From Laguncularia racemosa (Eukaryota > Streptophyta > Magnoliopsida > Myrtales > Combretaceae), in contig JBBMOL010000090.1 in the NCBI GenBank assembly GCA_037954665.1, positions 2,232,001-2,296,000 of the forward strand: DNA of 64,000 nt, written 5' to 3'. Within the stretch, counting starts at the first letter, position 1, and each line of letters starts with the position of its first letter. Both the position numbers and the translations under genes were made by a program. The notes under the pieces are model-generated. The model saw nothing but the letters and a program-made list of their open reading frames with translations, was not told the origin of the DNA and did not search any database. Positions 25,547-36,324 of this stretch are shown here, piece by piece.

Positions 25547-26944
25547 GAGGAGGAGTGGAGGAAGCCAGAGGAGGGATCAGAATTGAGAGAAAGTGAGGAA
25601 AGAGAGTAAATCGGAGAGCACCGGAGGAGAACCAAAATCGCAATCACCGACCGAAGCTGAACCACCACTAGGAGACGATCTGGGAGCAAACCACCGCCAC
25701 CATTGGATTCAGCACCCTCAAGAAGCTAGGATTCAACACCTCACCCGTTGCAAAAAACCGTCGGAACGCCGTGAACGAGCCCTCCCCGCCGTGGTGTCCG
25801 ACCGATCCGACCCGACCCGCTTCGACCCGATTCGACCAGACCGACCCAACCCGCGCACCGACCCGGATCCAGGTAAGTCAGATTTTTCCGGATTTTTTTA
25901 TTTAATTAATTAATTTTATTTATTTATTTATTCCGAATTGATTTATTATTTGTTATTTCTTATTTGTTATTTAGTTAGCTATTTATTTATTTGTTTAGGT
26001 TTTATTTTCAGTAAATAGGAAAATGGTTAGAAATTAGATTTTTCTAAGATTTAATAATGTGAAAATAGTAAAAAAATAAATAAATAATAAAAGGAAAAAT
26101 AATAAAAAGAAAATAAAAATGTAGAAAAGTAATAAAAATATTAGGAAAATAATAATAAAATTTTAGATTTCAAAATAGGATAGATAATAACTTAAGATAA
26201 AATCATAAAAATCATAAAAAAAATCAAAAAAAATTATAAAAAAAATCATCATAAAAAATCATAAAAATCATAAAAATTCAAAAATTATAAAAAAATGAGT
26301 TTTAGCACTTAAAAAAATCATTTTTCTCAAATAAAGCCAAAATTGATGTTTTTCCCTAAAAATCATTTTCAAAAGATCAAATTAAAGCTTAGGCTTAGAG
26401 TTTTTAGAAAAATCCAAAAAATGATAAAAACATAAAGCAAAAGAGATTTCAAAATTAAAATTCACAAACAAACTTAAAGTTTTCAGAAAAGCGAACTACG
26501 ACTTATTTGATCCTGAATAGCAGGTACGTAGGCACCTATTCGGGTCAACCCATAAAATTAAATAAAAAATCATTTTCTTGAGATAATTAAAAAACATAAT
26601 AAAAAGTAACAGAAACACAATAAAACACATTTCTAAATAGGACAATTTTAGGAGATTAGGTGGTAACCGTAAGGTTTTAATAGGTTAGCCTTCGGACTTA
26701 GAAACTCTGGTTTTCCCTTTTCCTCTTTTCAAAAACGAGAAGAGGAAATAACGACGACTAGTAGTCCAAATTAAGACTAATCCGCTCCTTTAGTCTTAAT
26801 TCAATATTTCCCAACAACAGTTGGGTGGCGACTCCAAAAATCAAACGAAATTCCTAACTCAAGTCGAGGATCTATATTAGATGAGCATAGGGTCTAGTCT
26901 AGATCGGATTAGGAATGGGAATTCAAAAATTAGACTCGACAGGA

Positions 26945-26962
26945 TAGCGACTCCGCTGGGGA
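26945..26962 (+). promoter_or_regulatory. Primer-binding-like site of element B
   Basis: TAGCGACTCCGCTGGGGA begins three bases after the LTR. A functional site should start TGG to pair with the CCA end of a tRNA, so the second base appears mutated. It aligns with the same site of element A. Confidence 0.65.
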
Positions 26963-27448
26963 CCCATGCCAGTAGGCTAAGCCACCTGAATCTTCGAATT
27001 GTTCTCTTTAAGAAATGTGTTTAAATCATTACTCTGTTACTAACTTTTCAGGATTTAGTTAGATTTTAGTTTCTTTGCTATGGGGGTTTGCATGCATACA
27101 TATGTTTGTGTGAATAGATGCGGTCGAACCCGGACCGTTCTAGAAACCTAAGACGGGGAGCCATTATGTAGGTTTCGGGCAAAGTGAGTTGATTCACCGT
27201 TCAAGACCGATTAGGCTACCCTACCCTATGCTTCGATATGGCCTGAGATCCATTTCTTCGAGAATGCAGGAGGCCATAGAGCTCGGGAACCAGTTAGAAC
27301 CAACCTACTTGCATACATAACATCATAAGGGGTTGACAATTGAATGACGATGTAATGGTTTGTTGTTTTGTTCATGGAGTTCGAATTTATTTCCCTATAA
27401 TGCTTTCATAGTCCTGTTTGTAATTAGGCAATTTCTTATTGTAAATAG
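26963..27448 (+). other. Leader of element B between primer site and ORF1
   Basis: Non-coding leader. It ends with AAATAG immediately before the ORF1 ATG at 27449, a possible splice acceptor preceded by T-rich sequence. Confidence 0.5.
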
Positions 27449-28975
27449 ATGGCTAGCAGTGCAGTCGACCGCCTCCTCCGCAAAGAAATTTGGGTGTACA
27501 AACCTTTAGACCCAAAGTTGGTACTAGACCATTGGTTTACCTTGTACAACCCAGAGGAGCAGGCCTTCATCAAGCACAAGATCGGCCCCATCCTCTCACT
27601 AACAAAGATAGAGGTGAATTTACCTTTAGTCCGGGCCATGCTCCAATTATGGGAAATCGAGCCCGCTGCTTTCTTTATCGGGCCGCATGAGATCACCTCT
27701 ACCCTGGAGGAGTACACCCAGTTGCTATAAGCTCTAGCACTAACCGATCAAATCTATATGCTAAACCTCGAGGCCGGGCCAGCCGGTACCTTCAGCAGAT
27801 TACTAGGCATCCGTAAAACAACAGTCAACAAAGCCCTAGCAGACTGTAATGGATATTGCATACGGATGGATGATTTGGAAGCCTGGTTCATCGCCCGAAG
27901 GGACAATGGGGATAGAAAGGACATCCTGTGTGGGGACCCCAAGACTTACAGACAGAGAAGAGTGAACGCCTTCATCTTGACAGTCTTCGCCACCATACTG
28001 TTCCCCACCAGGACCTTCTATATTCACTACCAGGTTGCAGAGCTGGTGGCCCAATTCCTGGAGGGAAGATCCTACATCCCGGCTCTATTGGCTGAACAGA
28101 TCCGGAATTTAAATTTCCTCAAGAAGAAAGGTCATGGGATTCTTCGCTCGAGCCTCAACCTTCTGCTAATATGGTTTGTAAGCCACCTTAAGTGCTTCGG
28201 GCTGAATATGGTCCGAAAAACCTTAGCCTAGCAGGTGGATCTTGTAGACTCATGTATAGAAAAGGTAAAGCTACCCGACGACCTTACCAGCTACAGTTGG
28301 GTAGAAGTGCTTAGAAGCTTCAGTGCCGAAGATATTCTATGGACAGCCAGGTGGAGTTGCTATGACAAAATCATCTTGACTTGCAGTAACTTCCAAGTCG
28401 TGCCTTTAATCGAAATTAGCGGATGTATTGGATATCACCCCAACTCAGTGGTCCGCCAATTTGGTACCATCCAAGATATAGTTTATCGACCCTCGCTGGA
28501 AGCAGTCACCTTTGAGTACCAAGATCCGAACCTGTTGGTAGTCGAGAAGTTTGCTAAGCTGGCAGAGGTCAAAGCACTTTGGGAAGCCAGAATTGAAAGC
28601 CCGAATGTGGACCTCGAGGAATTAGATGGCGAAGTGGGAAAACACCGAGCCACCAGAGAGTTTGTAATCCGCCAGCTATACTAGACGGGGGAAAGAGCAT
28701 ATCGGGTTCCAGACGTCACCCAAACAAGACCAGACAAGATCAATCCAGAGATAGAAGTATACCTAGAACAGGTCAAGGCCCGAATGGAGGTATACTTTGA
28801 AGCTGCAAATCATAAGAAAGACATCTGGAAGGGACGTTTCAAAGAATCCGACCAAAGGAACAAGGCCTTGGAAGCACAATTGGAGAAGACCCAAGCCAAA
28901 GTTAAAGAATTAGAAGCTGTCATCAATGGGAAGTCTGAGCCTCCACAACAGAAGACTAAAAGAGCTAGGAAATAG
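27449..28975 (+). pseudogene. ORF1 of element B (DUF7745-like with C-terminal coiled coil), three stops
   Basis: One continuous frame of 509 codons is interrupted only by stops at 27728, 28229 and 28682. It starts MASSAVDRLLRKEIWVYKPL. Residues about 30-95 hold WFTLYNPEEQAFIKHKIGPI and HEITSTLEEYTQLL, the DUF7745 signature. A middle part includes RRVNAFILTVFATILFPTRT, KKKGHGILRSSLNLLLIWFV and EDILWTARWSCYDK. The last 70 residues are charged heptad-like (QLEKTQAKVKELEAVI), a likely coiled coil. The tail is basic (KTKRARK). The frame has no indels, so it was probably lost by point mutation. No function is known for this ORF1; its homology with A's ORF1 shows it was maintained in both families. 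Confidence 0.85.
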
Positions 28976-29220
28976 ATCATTATTTGTAATCTTTTATTTT
29001 GATTATCGAACTCCAAAATTTTCAATATTAATAAAAGTGAAGTTTCAATATTACATTGTCAATCAATTGTTAACCCTTTTATTTTTAGCATCTGCGTGAC
29101 ATATGCATATCATTTTGCATACATCACACTAAAAAACAAAATGCGCGCCCAGGTATCAAGATAGCTTCCAGGCAACCGAACCCTCCCAGAAGTCCAATTC
29201 TCACACGTTCAAGAACAAAA
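28976..29220 (+). other. ORF1-gag spacer of element B
   Basis: Short AT-rich spacer. The gag frame is open upstream of its first ATG back to about 29144, so gag could begin earlier if it is made by splicing or from a non-AUG codon. Confidence 0.4.
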
Positions 29221-30930
29221 ATGGCCAACAGTAGTGACAACCGCAACAACACAAATGCTGAAGCTGCCTCAGACTCCGGGATCGTATCCCTAGAACAAGC
29301 GGTCCAACAATTGGCTGCCCAGGTCCACCTCCTAACTGAAAGCATCGGCCTCCTTCGCACCACTCAGCCAACCTAGGAAGAACATTCAAGGGCCAGGAAA
29401 GGGAAAGCAGTGGAGCGACAGCCTCCGGAGTATGAAGAAATCAATTCCCACCTCAACCCGGCTTTTGAATATGAGCCGAAGATCAACTAGGGACCAACCT
29501 CTGACGACTTGAAAAGAGAAATGGAAGAGAGGCAGAAGGAGATGGAGAAGCTACTCTTCCAGCAGCTCCATGACAAGATGAAAACGATTGAGGGCCCTGA
29601 TGGTTTTGAACAAGCCGGGATCACCAATCTGCCAGCATACAGGGAAGAGGTATACCTTGAGAAGTTCAAGACCCCAGATTTCGAAAAGTATGATGGGACC
29701 GGCTGCCCCAAAATGCATACCAGGCTATATGCCCGGAAAATGAGCAAGTATGCTCAATACGACCAGCTTATGCTCCAGACATTCCAAGATAGCCTCATAG
29801 GCCCTACACTGGTCTGGTATGCCCACCTTGACTTCAACACTGTCAATACCTGGGAGAAGCTAGCCCGGGCGTTTTATGACCAATATAAGTTCAATATCGA
29901 AGTCGCCCCATCTGTAATCGATCTGGGGAGTCTCCGAAAAAGGCATGCTGAGCCATTCAAGGAGTATGCTCAGCGTTGGAGAGCCCAGGCCACCAGGGTA
30001 GCAATCCCGATATCTAAGAAGGAATTGACATCCATATTTGTCAATACCCTGGACAAGACCTACTTTTCACACCTGGTAGGCCAGACTTCATCCAGTTTTG
30101 CAGAGGTAGTGGCTGCGGGATGCAGGATTGAGAATGCCATCACCACCGGCAGACTCCAAACAATGGAGCCTCCTAGGGTCACACCGACACACAGGCCTTT
30201 AGGAGGAAACAGAGCAAAAGAGTCCACTGTCAGTACGGTCCACTCCGGTAAGGTAGAAAAATCTGGGACTCGTGTGACATTCCAGACCACGAGTACCCCA
30301 GCCCAACAACCCATGACAGGTCACACCCAGGTAGCTAGGGCCCCAAGGCAGTTCACTCCAATCCCCATACCGCTCGGTCAGGTCTTCGCTCGGTTGAGGG
30401 CAGACAACTTGATCAGCTTCGAGATCCCCAACGACCGGTACAAGCCCAAGAATTTCGACTCAAGCCTCAAGTGTGACTACCATATGGGTCAAGAGGGGCA
30501 TTTTACATATAGGTGCTAGAGGCTCCGACACAAGATCCAAGACTTAATCAATGCAGGAATCATACAGCTGGATTTTGTGAACACCCCAGCACCCAATGTT
30601 AATACCAACCCACTGCCCAATCATAAGCCCACCATTAATATGACCACATCTGAGGAGTCGGTTCCCAAAGAAGCCCATAAGCAGAATACGACGGAGCAGC
30701 AGAAGAAGCAATCCCATCAAGCTCCAAAAGAAACACCAAAGGCACACATTAAAAATAGGTGGTTAGCCGAAGACCCAACAGTCGGCACTTTAGGAGAATC
30801 ACACGGGAGATTTCAGTATTTGGTAAACTATTCTTATACCCCGACTGAGCAAGGGCCACCTAGTGGATGGGGACCAGAATTTGGAAAGAAGACAACTCGT
30901 CAAAGGAAGAGGGGAAGACTATCAACATGA
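29221..30930 (+). pseudogene. gag of element B, three stops
   Basis: The ATG at 29221 (MANSSDNRNNT) is in frame with the 336-residue open stretch 29509-30519. Stops are at 29374, 29488 and 30517. The capsid region shows FKTPDFEKYDGTGCPKMHTR, FQDSLIGPTLVWYAHLDFN, PFKEYAQRWRAQ and GCRIENAITTGRL. A zinc-knuckle-like motif C-x2-H-x5-H-x4-C runs from Cys 30472 to Cys 30514 (CDYHMGQEGHFTYRC). It has His where classical knuckles have the second Cys, a form common in this lineage. The stop right after it replaces a tryptophan found in element A. A frame change near 30900 leads on to the protease region. Confidence 0.88.
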
Positions 30931-32239
30931 TCAACTCTCATCAGAAGCCCAGGGTTATACAATGCTACAAGGGACAATCAGCTGAGGTACAAATCCCAAG
31001 AAAAAGATATGTATTCAATGTTCCGATAGCGGCAGAGAATTTCAAGGCTGCACCGTTCGACTATCGGGCCCTCGAACAATAGTAGCCTCCTATGGTGGGA
31101 GGCATCACCCGCTTTGGGGGATTATATGATCCAAAGTATAAAGGCCCGACTGAAGAACCCAATGTGGAGAAAGGAGAAGAAGGGAAGGGGGACTCGCTGC
31201 ATTTACAAAGATGGTCAAGGCGAGTGAATACAAGATCATGGAACAATTAAATAAAGTTCCAGCACAGATATCACTCATGGGCCTTCTCACAACATCCGAG
31301 CCCCATAGGGAAGCACTCTTTAAAGTACTAAAACAAGTTCAGGTCCTAGAGGGCATCGCTACAGACAAAATAGGTCACGTGGCGGACTCTATCTTTACAA
31401 TGGACCAGATATCTTTCTCTTCGGAAGAGCTAGGAGAGGAGGGAGACCAACATACCAAACCATTATTCATAGTGGTCAGGTGCAACGACACCATTGTCTC
31501 CCGAGTACTCATCGACAACGGATCATCCCTCAACATTTGCCCATTGGCAACGCTTGACTTATTGGGGGTCGATCCAAGCAACATAAGACCTAGCTCCACG
31601 GTGGTCAGAGCTTTCGACGGATCAAAAAGAGACATGGTGGGGGAAGTGAACCTACCAGTAGAAATTGGTCCACAAGTATTCCACATCGCTTTCCAGGTCC
31701 TCGACATCCCAAGGTCTTTCAACTTGCTTTTGGGACGACCTTAGATACATGCTGCTGGAGCCATCCCCTCTAGTCTCCACTAAAGGGTCAAGTTCATCGC
31801 AAGTGGGCAGATAGTTACAGTATTGGACGAACAGGATTACGCCATATACAAAGACACTGCCATACCTTATATTGGGGAAGAAGGTTCAGAAGACCTGGGG
31901 CTGCAGATTTTCAATGAAGTGAACATGGTGACCAGCAAGGAGGGCCATCAGTTTAAAGAGGGGCAGCACGGGACGTTTGGACTGGGGTACATTCCTACGG
32001 CCGCAGAAGAAGCGCAAGCAAGAGGTGTCAAAGGTAGAATGAAGGGGAAGCCGACCGACACCCAGATGTGCATCCTACCTCTCCAACAATCTTTCCGAAA
32101 GGCAAACATCATTCAAGAGCTTCGGATAAACGAAGAGGACAACAGCAAAAGGAAGTCAATCCCCCGCACATCCAACCAGCATCCGGCTCTGAACAATTGG
32201 TTTTATTATCCTATCAGTAGCGCTAGGTTAGCTCGAAAG
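30931..32239 (+). pseudogene. Protease region of element B
   Basis: After frame changes near 30900 and 31195, the frame of 31211-31744 and 31823-32242 encodes ASEYKIMEQLNKVPAQISLM and then the retropepsin. The catalytic Asp is at 31514-31516 in VLIDNGSSLN, followed by VVRAFDGSKRDMVGEVNLPV and SFNLLLGRP. A stop at 31742 replaces a tryptophan. The active-site triad is intact, in contrast to element A. The reading ends at a TAG (32240) that lies inside the candidate intron. Confidence 0.85.
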
Positions 32240-32340
32240 TAGAGAAAAATTATTAAGCAAATTTTATTGAGACTCTTTATCAAATTCAATTACAGTTTGT
32301 TTTCGTCTTATATATATGCTTTCACTTTTATGTTATTCAG
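32239..32340 (+). other. Candidate intron between protease and RT of element B
   Basis: A 102-bp segment has GT at 32239-32240, a T-rich 3' part and TTATTCAG at 32333-32340. Its removal eliminates the TAG at 32240-32242 and joins ...LARK to SPTTEHQG in the same frame. Ogre-type elements are known to have an intron between gag-pro and RT. It is not verified here. Confidence 0.55.
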
Positions 32341-35300
32341 ATCTCCTACCACTGAACATCAGGGATATTTTGCACAGGTAGAAAATAAAAACGCTGGTAT
32401 CGTTTCCAACGCTGCTGGGTCAGTTGTTGAAGGCGATATCCTAGACCACGAAATAATACAAGAAAATTGGCAAAAACCTGAACAAAGCGGAATTTCGATC
32501 GACGAGCCTGTGGAGACAGTAAATCTAGGAAGCATGGAAAAACCTAAAAACCTCAAAATCGGGTCCAGTTTGAGTGCCGAGCAAAAATGTGAAATAACCG
32601 AGCTATTAACAGAATACGCGGATGTGTTTGCCTGATCATATGGTGACATGCCAGGACTAGACCAATCAATAGCGGTTCATAGGCTTCCCACAAGAGAAGA
32701 TGTCAAACCTAAAAAACAAAAACTGAAAAGATTTAGGCCTGACATCTTGTAGAAGATTAAGGAAGAAGTCAAGAAACTGCTAGAAGTAGGGTTCATTGAA
32801 GTATCCGACTACCCAGAATGGGTAGCAAATATAGTCCCCGTTATGAAAAAGAATGGAAAGGTACGCGTATGCGTAGACTTCCGGGACTTAAACCAAGCTA
32901 CGCCAAAGGATAACTTCCCCCTACCTCACATTGATGTTCTGGTAGACAACACTGCGGGAAATCATCTTTTCTAATTCATGGACGGTTTCTCAGGATATAA
33001 TCAAATAAACATGGCTGCAGAAGATAAAACCAAAACAACCTTCATCACAACGTGGGGAACTTTCTGTTACAAAGTCATGCCCTTCGGTTTGAAAAACGCC
33101 GGGGCAACGTATCAGAGAGCCATGGTCGCAATACTTCACGACATGATGCATCGAGAGGTTGAAGTATATGTCAACGACATGATAGCCAAATCCAAAGAAG
33201 GAGAAAGCCATATAGATATCCTGAGGAAGTTGTTTAAACGACTGAGAAAATTCCAGCTCAAGTTAAACCTAGAGAAATGCACTTTCGGGGTCACAACGGG
33301 GAAATTGTTAGGGTTTGTCATAAGCCAGGAAGGGATTAAAATTGACCATGATAAAGTAAAGTCTATATTAGAGTTACCTTCCCCACACTCCATTAAAGAA
33401 GTGAGAAGCTTGCTGGGAAGATTAAATCATATAGCTCATTTTATCTCATAGCTCACCGACAAATGCCGGCCATTATTCCGTCTGTTGAAGAAGAACGCCA
33501 CAATAGAATGGGACGACGAATGCAAAGAGGCATTCAAGACAATCAAAGACTATCTTATAAAACCTCCGGTCTTAATAGTCCCGAAGCAAGGAAAGCCCTT
33601 ATTTTTATACCTCACAATATTCCCTAAATCCATGGGATGTGTGCTGGGGCAGAAAAATGACGAGGGAAGAGAGCGTTCCATATATTATCTTAGCAAGAAG
33701 TTCATAGAAGAGGAACAGAGGTACTCAGAGTTGGAGAAGACTTGTTGTGCTCTAATCTGGGTCATGCATCGACTAAGGCAATACACCCTTTACTACCATA
33801 TTGAGCTGTTGACAAAGCATGATCCCTTGAAATACTTGGTAGAAAAGCCAGCTCTGATAGGGAGAATCTCTAAGTGGCAAATGCTCCTATCCGAGTTCGA
33901 CATCACATACATAAATCAGAACCCACCAATTAGTGGAACACCCTGTCGAGACAGATTCCCAAGAACTACAGGCCCAATTCCCAGATGAAAATATATTAAC
34001 AGTAGAAGATATACCGGTAGAAGACTTTGGGACAGAGTAGGACCCGAAATGGAAACTGTTTTTCGATGGAGCCGCCAACGCATTCGGTTGCGGGGTTGGG
34101 GCAGTATTGATATCCCCAAATGGCACTCAATTCCCTGCAGCGACGAGACTTACATTTCCCTATACCAATAACATCGTAGAATATAAAGCATGTATTCTTG
34201 GCCTCAAAATGGCCTGTCAAATGGAAATCCGTGAATTAGAAGTATATGGAGATTCGTCGCTCATCATACTACAAACAAGAGGGGAATACAAGACTAAAGA
34301 CCCCAAACTAGTACCGTATCATCAACACTTGACAGAGTTAATTGAAGAATTCAAGGCAATCACTTTCACATACATCCCAAGAACTCAGAATCAGTTTGCA
34401 GATGCACTAGCCACACTAGCATCTATGATCCAGATAACAGGGGGAGCCGAAGTTCAACCGATGAAAATAGACATCGAAAGTCGGCCCGCCTACTGTTTAA
34501 CCATTGAAAAAGTACAAGATGACAAGCCCCGATATCACAACATCAAGACTTTCCTCCAAGAAAGTAAATACCCCGAAATGGCTAGCAAGAATGACCAAAG
34601 AACACTCAGAAGGTTAGCAAGCCATTTCCTATTAAGTGGGTCTGTACTATACAAAAGATCATCTTATACCACCTTATTGAGACGTGTGGACAAAAATGAA
34701 GCATGCGAACTAATGAAGGAAGTACATGAAGGAGTATGTGGACCTCATATGAATGGCTACATGTTAGCCCAAAAAATCATGAGGTTAAGATATTATTGGT
34801 TGACCATGGAATCAGATTGCATAAAATATGTCAAGCACTGTCATCTGTGTCAAGTCTACGTAAACCGGATAAATGCTCCGCCCAACGAGCTACACTTGTT
34901 ATCGGCACCATGGCCTTTCTCCATGTGGGGAATCGACATAATAGGCCCGATCACTCCGACAGCATCTAACAACCACAGATTCATACTAGTAGCGATTGAT
35001 TACTTCACCAAATGGGTAGAAGCTTCGTCATATACCAATGTCACAAAAGGGGTAATAGTCCGCTTCTTGAAAAGGGACATAATAGCCCGATACGGAGTTC
35101 CTAAGTCCATCATCACCGACAACGGTACCAATCTTAACAACAAATCGATGATAGGTTTATGTCAACAATTCTACATAAACCACAGAAATTCAACTCCCTA
35201 CCGACCTCAAATGAACGGGGCAATAGAAGCAGCTAACAAAAATATCAAAAAGATCATCGAGAAAATGACAACAACTTACAAAGATTGGCATGAAATGTTA

Positions 35301-35778
35301 CCGTTTGCTCTCATAGCTTATAGGACTTCAATAAGAACATCTACGGGAGCCACCCCTTATTCATTGGTATATGGTACAGAAGCAGTGCTACCGGTTGAAG
35401 TTGAAATACCATCATTCAGAATCCTGTCAGAAACTCAGTTAACTGAATCAGACTGGGTAAAGAAGAGGCTTGATCAACTGAATCTGATTAATGAAAGAAG
35501 ACTTACCACACTATGTCATGGCCAGTGTTACCAACAAAGAATGGCCCCGAGCATTTAACAAAAAGATGAGACCTCGATACTTCAAAGAGGGGGATCTGGT
35601 ATTAAGGAAGGTTCTCCCGAATGCCCAAGACTCCAGAGGAAAATCCACCCCAAACTATGAAGGCCCCTATGTGGTGAAAAAGGTTCTATCAAGAGGTGCT
35701 TTGATACTGACTCAAATAGATGGTCTAGAATTGAGAGACCCCATTAACACAGATGTTGTAAAGATGTACTATCCTTAG
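32341..35778 (+). pseudogene. pol of element B: RT, RNase H, archaeal-like RNase H, integrase
   Basis: RT (about 32640-33450) has VCVDFRDLNQATPKDNFPLP, MDGFSGYNQINM and VMPFGLKNAGATYQR, but the catalytic box at 33167-33178 is YVND: the first Asp is Asn. The first RNase H-like domain is about 33560-33890. The second, archaeal-like RNase H (about 34050-34420) keeps its Asp 34065, Glu 34179, Asp 34251 and Asp 34401. Integrase has a CHLC zinc motif near 34845 and a complete triad Asp 34935, Asp 35118, Glu 35226 (35 residues between the last two). The reading ends DVVKMYYP. Stops are at 32633, 32750, 32972 and 33449. A small deletion near 33910 and a one-base insertion near 35545 shift the frame. 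The stretch 34107-35558 is open for 483 codons. Confidence 0.92.
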
Positions 35779-36324
35779 GCAAGGGAATTGAAATTTTGCC
35801 AATGTTTATGAAAGCCAATGTTCGATACAAATTTCGTTGAGTTGAGTTTTTACTTTTTACAAGCAAAGTTAATACCTCTGAATGGTCAATAATCCAAATC
35901 AATTCGCACCATAACAAATACTCCTAAACACATTACCCACCACTTCGCCAATGAAAGATAAACACTAAAATAATAATGAATCTCAATGTATTTGGTAATA
36001 TAATTCTATCTACTTTTGAGCATTAGAACTTAGCACATTAGTAGGATAACGTTACCGTCAAAAGAGCCTTGCGCATAAGAAAGGAAGCACATCAAGATTT
36101 TCAACCCCGTGTCAAGATAAGAAGAAGTGAAGCAGAAGCAACTAGCCCGAAGGTTCGTTTGTTTGGTTGCTATCCACGATAAACTGGCAAGCATATTGGA
36201 AAAAAAAATAATAATAACTATCATGAAAGGCATCATATCATTTAGCTCAGTCAGTAGAAAGCATATTCAGAAGCATAAGACGAGTCAGCCCAAGATGGGC
36301 ACTTTCCTAAACATCCTCTCTTAA
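35779..36324 (+). other. 3' untranslated start of element B
   Basis: Non-coding. It links the end of integrase to the minisatellite; repeat-like words (AGTCAGCCCAAGATGGGCAC) already appear at about 36282-36302. Confidence 0.55.

Larger units (their letters stand above)
24833..26941 (+). repeat. 5' LTR of element B
   Basis: The LTR begins TGTAAACACC and ends GACTCGACA. It is 2109 bp long, against 2076 bp for the partner. Features in order are the tRNA-like module (25129-25210), the G-box palindrome (25241-25256), TATA box TATAAATA (25539-25546), a GA-rich then arginine/proline-coding-like leader, a strong splice-donor-like AG|GTAAGT at 25871-25878, a long A/T-rich U5, the GAACTACG...TTTGATCCT...GGTACGTAGGCA block (about 26493-26540) and an internal TGGCGACTCC (26826-26835) that mimics the primer site. 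Confidence 0.93.

Noticed and set aside
25593..25913. 106-residue reading frame in LTR B, repeated at 38309-38620
   Set aside because: It is low-complexity Arg/Pro/Asp sequence in the LTR leader, ends in AT-rich U5, differs by frame-neutral noise between LTRs and matches no family. It is at most an upstream frame.
34736..34969. 77-residue frame overlapping integrase of B
   Set aside because: It is an out-of-frame shadow of the zinc-binding part of integrase.
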